From Tritrichomonas foetus (taxonomy: Eukaryota; Parabasalia; Tritrichomonadida; Tritrichomonadidae): a DNA stretch of 64,000 bases. The position numbers and the translations under genes were made by a program. How positions within the stretch are numbered: position 1 is the stretch's first letter; each line of letters opens with the position of its first letter. The stretch is taken from contig MLAK01000586.1 in NCBI GenBank assembly GCA_001839685.1, positions 1 to 64,000 of the forward strand, read 5' to 3'. This document shows, piece by piece, positions 58,009-64,000 of this stretch. The notes under the pieces are model-generated. The model did no database searches and had not been told where the DNA came from. It worked only from the letters and a program-made list of their open reading frames with translations.

Positions 58009-60834
58009 ATGAATTCATCTCTCGCTGATTTAAACCGGCGCTATGAAGAGTTATGCCAAGAAGCGAATCAAGCGTACAATACAGTAAGGGCTCAAATGGA
58101 AGCAAATCGACCTTTGGAAATGCAAAAAATGCAAGTCGAAGCACAAGTTTTACAATTAAAAAATTACGTCGAAAATCATCCAAAACAAGACGAAGTAGAA
58201 AATGAGCTCGGAAAAGAAGTTGCAAAACTCCAAGATATTTCAAACAAAGCAATTCAATCAGAAAAGAAATTAAATAATCGCGTGGTAAATCCCACCCCAG
58301 CCCCAGCATTTTATGACAGCACGAATATTAAGGATATCAAAGAAATTGCGCACGGCGTGAGGCAGCTTTACAGCAGAAAACAAACTTTATTAAAATCGAT
58401 CGATTATCTCCAAAAAGAACGGGACCAACTGATTGACGAAAGAGATGATCTTCAAACACAGCTTCAGGAAGATAGAAAGTGGGCAAATGAAAAAGAAGAA
58501 CAACTCGCTAAAGCCACCCAAAAGAAACGAGAAAAACATAACCATAAAACAAAAACGATTCATGATGATGAAATGAAATATCATGAAGAATTGAAAAAGT
58601 TGGAAACTGAAAAGAATGTTAATCAGGTCCACTTATCTGATCTTAATTTATGGACAAATCAATATGAACAACAAATTGATTCACTTCGTATGAAAATCAA
58701 TCATGAAAAAGATAAAGATGATGATGTAGAATTAATTGACAAACTTTTAAATGCAATTGATAATCTTCATAAACGATCCAAACAATACAGTGATATAATT
58801 GAATCAACTGTTCAATTAAACCTTGCAAAGGAAGAAGTAGAAGCTCTTCAATCACAACTTGAATCAATTTCATCCAAATACAACAAGAAACGAGAAAGAG
58901 TTATAAAATTAGCGAGTATCAAACTCCAAAAGAAAGAACAACAAAGGATTGGTGTCGAACAAGTTTTACATGATTCAATTAAAGATCTACAAAAATTGGA
59001 AGAAGATCGAGAACAGTATAAAAAAGAAAAACAATTGTATTTAGATGAAATTGACAAACTTAAAAAAGAAGAAAGAGAATCATTGAAAATCTTTAAGGAA
59101 CTACAATCATCACTTGATATGAATTTAATCAATGATTATGATAGTGTAATAAGCAACATCAAGGTTGCTGAAAGCAGTGTTGCACAACAAGATCAAAGTA
59201 TCAGTTTGAATATTAAAATGATTAATTGCTTTAAAGAAGATAATAATAAGTTGAATGAAATTTTGAGACAATTAAGTAATATTTATAGCTCATCAAATGA
59301 AAGTGAGGAACAGAAAAATTTAATTGGTCAATTTCAGAAAATCGTCACCAAAGAGAAAAATAATGTAAAGGAATTGAAAAAGAGAGTTGATCAATCTCTG
59401 ATCGAAAATAAGACACAGGTTGAAGAAATTAATACAAAATTGAGTAAAACTATTTCTCATATCAATCATAGGATTAATCCAGAAAAAACATTGGAAATGA
59501 ATTCAGACCAGAATAATCGTGGGCGTGAAAATTACCATCATGGACCAATAACACTTGCTGATTATAATAAAGAAAATATTAAATATGATATTGCAAATGG
59601 AAGTAACGGAGAAGAAGTTTCGGTTAATTTGGCGACCCTTAATGCAATGGTAGAATTATTATTCCATCCAGATGTAATAAAATCTCAGTATGATCGACAA
59701 ATGATTCTAGCTTGGCATAATACTTTGACACCAATGGCCCAACTTGCCTTAGATATTCGTGATAAAATCAATAATCAAAAGAAAGGGACACCAATCATTC
59801 CAAACGCCAAAAATAATTCTGTATTTCTCGATGCAATGGAATTCTTCCGAATTTGGTTAAATGATTTCAGTAAAGATTTTTATGATGAAGAAATCCGAAA
59901 AAGTGTTATTGAAATGCTCAAATCATTTGAAGGTTTGAGTTCAGATGAAGACGAAACAGCTAAAGAAGAAATTGAAATTTCTATAAATAAAATTAAAAGT
60001 TTTGAAAACAAAGAAAGCAAAAAAAGTGACTTTCCTGCTACTTTTATATCAATAGTCAATACAAAAGATAATCTTCGAGCCAATCTAATGTTTTCTCCAA
60101 TGATGGCTGATCCTCAGATCCTTGCTTATCATTTCATGTATATTGATCTGAATATCTATTCAAAAATAGAACGATATGAATTCATAAAATGCGCATGGAG
60201 TAAACCAGACAGAGATGTAAAAGCTGCACATATAACTGAATTGACCAAAAACTTTAACAAAACGGCAGTAATTGTCATGGAAACCATTTTAAGAGAGAAG
60301 AAACTGAAACAAAGAAAAATGGTACTTGAATCATGGATAAAAATCATGGAAGAAGCAGAAAAAATTAATAATTTTAACTTAATTTTCGAAATTGATGCAG
60401 CAATGACTAATCCTGCAATTATCAGATTGAAGCAAACATGGGACAAAGTGAACCCTGATTTAAGGAATTCTTACAATCAACTTTCAGATATTACTGCACC
60501 TTTTAGAAAGTTTGGAAAATATAAAACAAAGCTTGATGGAATTCCGTGCGTGAAAGCCTTGCCATACTTGGGACCTTGGCTCACTGAAATGACTTTTATT
60601 GAAGATGGAAATCCAAAAACAAAGGCTCTCGAATCTGGTGAAGATGCAATCAATTTCCAGAAACAAAAGGCTTATTATATACCAGTTTCATATTTAACAA
60701 AACCATGGGGAAAAGAAATATCTTTCCAAATTGATGAAAAGATTAAAGAGTCGATTCTTAACTTCAACATTATGTATAAAGATGATACAGCAATTTTTGC
60801 AGAATCACGCTTATGCGAAAAAGATGTTGCTTAA
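58009..60834 (+). CDS. coiled-coil Ras guanine-nucleotide exchange factor
   Basis: 941 aa. Residues 1-500 are almost continuous coiled coil. A RasGEF N-terminal module (about 537-650) shows VNLATLNAMVELLFHPD, MILAWHNTLTP and FFRIWLNDFSKDFYDEE. The Cdc25-type catalytic domain (about 700-865) has ILAYHFMYIDLNIYSKIERYE, VMETILR, ESWIKIMEEAEKINNFN, IRLKQTW, FRKF-KYKTKL and VKALPYLGPWLTEMTFIED, following the family blocks closely. Such proteins activate Ras/Rap-type small GTPases; the coiled coil would give dimers or a scaffold contact. In animals most RasGEFs have other N-terminal modules; a giant coiled coil is a protist-style arrangement. The start is the first ATG, giving MNSSLADLNRRYEEL at the coil start. 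Confidence 0.9.
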   Translation: MNSSLADLNRRYEELCQEANQAYNTVRAQMEANRPLEMQKMQVEAQVLQLKNYVENHPKQDEVENELGKEVAKLQDISNKAIQSEKKLNNRVVNPTPAPAFYDSTNIKDIKEIAHGVRQLYSRKQTLLKSIDYLQKERDQLIDERDDLQTQLQEDRKWANEKEEQLAKATQKKREKHNHKTKTIHDDEMKYHEELKKLETEKNVNQVHLSDLNLWTNQYEQQIDSLRMKINHEKDKDDDVELIDKLLNAIDNLHKRSKQYSDIIESTVQLNLAKEEVEALQSQLESISSKYNKKRERVIKLASIKLQKKEQQRIGVEQVLHDSIKDLQKLEEDREQYKKEKQLYLDEIDKLKKEERESLKIFKELQSSLDMNLINDYDSVISNIKVAESSVAQQDQSISLNIKMINCFKEDNNKLNEILRQLSNIYSSSNESEEQKNLIGQFQKIVTKEKNNVKELKKRVDQSLIENKTQVEEINTKLSKTISHINHRINPEKTLEMNSDQNNRGRENYHHGPITLADYNKENIKYDIANGSNGEEVSVNLATLNAMVELLFHPDVIKSQYDRQMILAWHNTLTPMAQLALDIRDKINNQKKGTPIIPNAKNNSVFLDAMEFFRIWLNDFSKDFYDEEIRKSVIEMLKSFEGLSSDEDETAKEEIEISINKIKSFENKESKKSDFPATFISIVNTKDNLRANLMFSPMMADPQILAYHFMYIDLNIYSKIERYEFIKCAWSKPDRDVKAAHITELTKNFNKTAVIVMETILREKKLKQRKMVLESWIKIMEEAEKINNFNLIFEIDAAMTNPAIIRLKQTWDKVNPDLRNSYNQLSDITAPFRKFGKYKTKLDGIPCVKALPYLGPWLTEMTFIEDGNPKTKALESGEDAINFQKQKAYYIPVSYLTKPWGKEISFQIDEKIKESILNFNIMYKDDTAIFAESRLCEKDVA

Positions 60835-62177
60835 TAAATTTATCAATTTCATTCTTTTTATGTTGATTTCTATTCTTTCGAATATTTATAACCAGAAACT
60901 CTCCTGATTTTAAAAATGATATTTAAAATCCTTTGGCTCAATTATCTAAAACAAAATAATATTTCATCAATTTATCAGTGCATTTTGTAACATATCGACT
61001 TTTCTAAAAGTTAAAATAATTAAGCCTAATTTTAGTGTATTTTAATTGTGAATTTAGATATAATATTGATGATGATTTTTTAGAAAATGCGAGTTAAAAT
61101 ATATATATGAATATATGTAATGAGATATTGGATTCCATTCATGTTTTAAAACAGTAACTCTGACGATACAATATGATTTTTAAAGACTATTTGTTGACTT
61201 CTAATCCATTTCCCATGTAATTATCTTGTATTCATTCTATATAAAGTTATATTGATATTCATGTAAAATATCAGTTTTTGTATGTTGTTAAATTGAAAAT
61301 AATTGTCTTCCTGAGAACACTCGTGATCAATAAGGAAATATCTTCACTTGATAATGTTTTTTACCAACACCGCAAAATCAATATCTTTATTATCAATAGT
61401 TACGATTTTTGAACTTCATTGACAATTAATCTTCCAATTTATTCTGAAAGTGTAATTTATGTTTTTCAACTTGACTCTTGTCACTTTCGATAAAAATTAG
61501 ATTTTATGCTCATTGACTCATCGGGAAACTTCTGATTATAAATAAAAAAAATCTCATTTAAAATTGATAAAACTATTAAAAGGAGATATTTGTGAACATG
61601 CCTTTTCAAACTTGAAAGTAATCTATCTAGACGGCAAATTCTGAATGAAACAAAATCTATTCAAAAAGCATTTCCAATAGAACCATTCACACACTTTTTT
61701 CTGAGTACAACAATTGTTTCAAGTAAACACATCAACTGTGAGGACAATTTTGTTGTTTAAAGAGTGAATGAAATCAAAACTAAGAAGACAATAGATCTCA
61801 AAAACCGTAACAACGAGTTAAATCAGTTGAAATCACCTTTTCTATTGTATCCATCTATTGAAACTAGCATAACATGTCTTTTCGATAAAAATTACTGCAC
61901 AAGATAAACATTGAAAAATGACTTTTATTTTTATGAATGATAACTTTTCTTTTAAACATTATACAAACAATTATATGATAGTAGTCAATGTCAATGGAGA
62001 AAAGTTTTCTCAGAAAAGAGTTTGTAAAACATCAAATGTGATACGATAAAAATTGAATATAACTATTCAATAGCTCTTTGAAATGAAAAGTGATGTGGTT
62101 TTTCTGGGATTATATGGTCATATCCGCAACATTTATAGTCAGAAAAAGTTGGAATTTGAATCTGATCACTTCGAAAA
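60835..62177. other. 1.3-kb intergenic region
   Basis: A/T-rich; only short random frames. No RNA gene recognised. The last bases hold the oxidoreductase promoter. Confidence 0.5.
62166..62170 (+). promoter_or_regulatory. initiator for OYE-like gene
   Basis: TCACT, in the context TCACTTCG, matches the consensus; its A lies 10 bases before the ATG at 62178. Confidence 0.5.
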
Positions 62178-63320
62178 ATGTCTCGCTCTGGCAGCGTCCT
62201 CTTCCACCCTAAGAACATCGGCCCAGTCAAAATCATGAATCGATTCATGCGATCAGCTACGTGGGATGGTTTCGGCGACAGTAACGGTTTTCCTGAAGAT
62301 GAGCATTTCGAAATGATGATCTATTTAGCGCAAGGAATGGTCGGTCTTATTTGTCCAAGTGATGTTGAAGTCGATAACAAATACATTCGTGCACGGAAAT
62401 ACGGAATTAATAAACCGGAATATGTTGAAGCCTGGAAAGGAGTTATTGAGTCAATTCACACACGCGGCAATAAAGTAATGTTTCAACTTAATCATATCGG
62501 CCCAGAAAGGCCAACACAACTTGCTCCAGATCAAAGTGAATTGACGAATGGTCAAATTGAAGAATATATTGACCATTACGTTCAATCTGCTCTCAAATCT
62601 TTTGAAGCTGGATGTGATGGCATTCAACTTCATGGTGCTCATGGCTTCTTTTTATCCAACTTCCTTTCACCAGCCCGCAATAAAAGAACTGATCGCTGGG
62701 GAGGCTCAACTGAAAATCGAGCAAGAATCATCAAAGAAATCGCTTCAGAAATTCGAAAGAAGCTTGGCGACAATCAAGAATACTTTTTGAGTTTGAAAAT
62801 GAATGGAAGTGATATTGATCCACAAGGATTGACCCCATCACTCGCCGGTGAGCTTGTGCATGAGTTGAATGGATCAATCGACATGTTTGAGATTTCATGT
62901 AATGTTACAACACCTTATCATCAAATTGCTTCTGATTTCAATAAAGCAGCATTAGTAAAGGATGTTCCTAAAGAAAAACATGAAGAAGCTCTTCAAAATG
63001 CCAGAAAACTTCTCGATGGTGTAAAATTCACTGAAGAATTTAATAAACCTTACTTGGAAGTGATAAGGAAGATGAACCCTGATGCAACACTTGCTCTCGT
63101 TGGAGGAAATCGACAATTTGATAAAATGGAGAAACTTGTGAAATCAGGACTTGCCGATTTTGTGTCCATTTCAAGGCCACTCCTGAAAAATCCATTCTTA
63201 ATCAAGGAAATGTATGAAGGAAAGGCTTCCAAATCAGATTGCATCAACTGTGGATCATGCCTGATTAACTCAGACTATGGTGGTGTTTATTGTCGCGTAA
63301 ATAAGGAAAGAATCTGGTAA
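62178..63320 (+). CDS. NADH:flavin oxidoreductase, old-yellow-enzyme family, with Fe-S cysteine motif
   Basis: 380 aa. The TIM-barrel FMN-binding pattern is clear: LFHPKNIGPVKIMNRFMRSAT at the start, FQLNHIG, the active-site block LHGAHGFFLSNFLSP (substrate-binding His residues), NKRTDRWGGSTENR and LVGGNR, with the phosphate-binding SISRPLLKNP. The C-terminus has CINCGSC followed by YCRVN, i.e. C-x2-C-x2-C-x11-C, like the 4Fe-4S loop of bacterial 2,4-dienoyl-CoA reductase and related OYEs, but the protein stops there without their second FAD/NADPH half. It would reduce activated double bonds, nitro-compounds or quinones. It resembles bacterial single-domain OYEs; lateral transfer is plausible and typical of trichomonad metabolism. 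An initiator 10 bases upstream fixes the start. Confidence 0.93.
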   Translation: MSRSGSVLFHPKNIGPVKIMNRFMRSATWDGFGDSNGFPEDEHFEMMIYLAQGMVGLICPSDVEVDNKYIRARKYGINKPEYVEAWKGVIESIHTRGNKVMFQLNHIGPERPTQLAPDQSELTNGQIEEYIDHYVQSALKSFEAGCDGIQLHGAHGFFLSNFLSPARNKRTDRWGGSTENRARIIKEIASEIRKKLGDNQEYFLSLKMNGSDIDPQGLTPSLAGELVHELNGSIDMFEISCNVTTPYHQIASDFNKAALVKDVPKEKHEEALQNARKLLDGVKFTEEFNKPYLEVIRKMNPDATLALVGGNRQFDKMEKLVKSGLADFVSISRPLLKNPFLIKEMYEGKASKSDCINCGSCLINSDYGGVYCRVNKERIW

Positions 63321-63895
63321 ATTTTTAATCATTTTCACTTTTTTTGGGAAAAAGAATATTTCATGAACCATCAAAAAAGCAAGCAATTGCTAAAAAAATG
63401 ATATATTATGGCAGCGACATAGTTTGGTTATTCATTCAAAAAAATCATGAAAAAACTGATTAATCGAATTTTTTCGGCTTTCTTGGGGCCTTATTATTAA
63501 TGATAGCAACAATAGATATGTCATAGTGGCCTTATTTTATGTCCTCATGTGGCCGTGTTTAGAATCATAGGCTCATGACTTGGTGTGTGATTTTTATAGC
63601 TTGTGGCAATTTTTTTTCCAAAGAAACCTATTTCCCATTAAATTTATTTCTGGAAAGATAAAGAATGATCTTTTGTATATTATGATAACGTTACCAACAA
63701 GGATTCATAATTTTGAGAGAATTTCTAGAACATATTTTATATAATATGTAACAGAGATTCTTGTCATGATTTTGTTGATAACTTCACAAATATTTTTTCT
63801 ATACGTTACTATAATGATTTTATGGTTATGTCAATTGACCTTATAATATTGAATTTTTGGCCTTTCGTTTGTATCGTCAATCTCAAAATCTAAAC
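63321..63895. other. intergenic region, no gene seen
   Basis: 575 A/T-rich bases downstream of the oxidoreductase, ending at the start of the last, partial gene. Confidence 0.5.
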
Positions 63896-64000
63896 ATGAT
63901 GATTTCATCAAAATCTCTTCAGACGGCCCCATCCTTTCACTCGAGAGCTCTAAAGAAATCGCGCCCGACAAATTCAAATAAGTTCCATTTTGAACAAACG
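63896..64000 (+). CDS. 5' end of a further gene, cut by the window edge
   Basis: 35 codons open from tandem ATGs (63896 and 63899) to the last base. The peptide is Ser/Thr/Lys/Arg-rich (MMISSKSLQTAPSFHSRALK...) and unstructured. GC rises compared with the spacer before it, which supports coding. No family can be named from so little. Confidence 0.5.
   Translation, partial: MMISSKSLQTAPSFHSRALKKSRPTNSNKFHFEQT

Overview
The window is eukaryotic, strongly AT-rich and intronless. Long single-exon genes are separated by short A/T-rich spacers. Several starts have a trichomonad-type initiator (TCA+Y+T/A) within about 10-45 bases upstream. The repertoire fits a parabasalid, most likely Tritrichomonas (for example T. 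foetus) rather than Trichomonas vaginalis: a many-TM adenylate-cyclase-like protein, an S8 subtilisin with a C-terminal membrane anchor, an LRR-PP2C fusion, a GAF-PDE, a mariner element and a GT10 fucosyltransferase. The genus is inferred, not proven. No tRNA, rRNA or CRISPR was recognised.

Layout. 0-8.4 kb: secreted histidine acid phosphatase, WDR20/CreC-like propeller, Ada3-like candidate, SAPS-like phosphatase subunit and a polytopic GT-C-like protein. 8.7-11.8 kb: a 3.06-kb DNA transposon with near-perfect terminal inverted repeats, a D-D35-E transposase and a divergently transcribed accessory gene. 11.9-24.3 kb: a multi-pass membrane protein, an Akt-like PH-AGC kinase, a PAS/cyclase-like membrane protein that appears catalytically dead, and a membrane subtilisin. 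24.8-26.1 kb: an intact mariner with TA duplications. 26.9-38.5 kb: RRM/RS protein, USP7-type deubiquitinase, GAF-PDE and LRR-PP2C. 39.5-44.3 kb: a repeat-rich, gene-poor zone with a broken deubiquitinase fragment between 25-bp direct repeats, two 670-bp direct repeats and a P-element-like transposase; several unresolved bases suggest an assembly problem. 44.4-64 kb: fucosyltransferase, UBR-box E3 ligase, a huge Gln/Pro-rich protein ending in a CKK-like microtubule-binding domain, an alpha-helical repeat protein, a coiled-coil RasGEF, an old-yellow-enzyme-like oxidoreductase with an Fe-S cysteine motif, and the 5' end of a further gene.

Functional themes, all inferred. Phospho-signalling: Akt-like kinase, PHLPP-like LRR-PP2C and SAPS subunit. 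Cyclic-nucleotide and Ras signalling: cyclase-like protein, PDE and RasGEF. Ubiquitin: USP7-like enzyme, UBR ligase, WDR20-like protein and a USP pseudogene. Surface and secretion: acid phosphatase, subtilisin, FucT and GT-C-like proteins. Many gene pairs are head-to-head with 170-410-bp spacers, so shared promoters are plausible. For several genes the longest open frame begins at TTG or GTG; the first in-frame ATG is used here instead.
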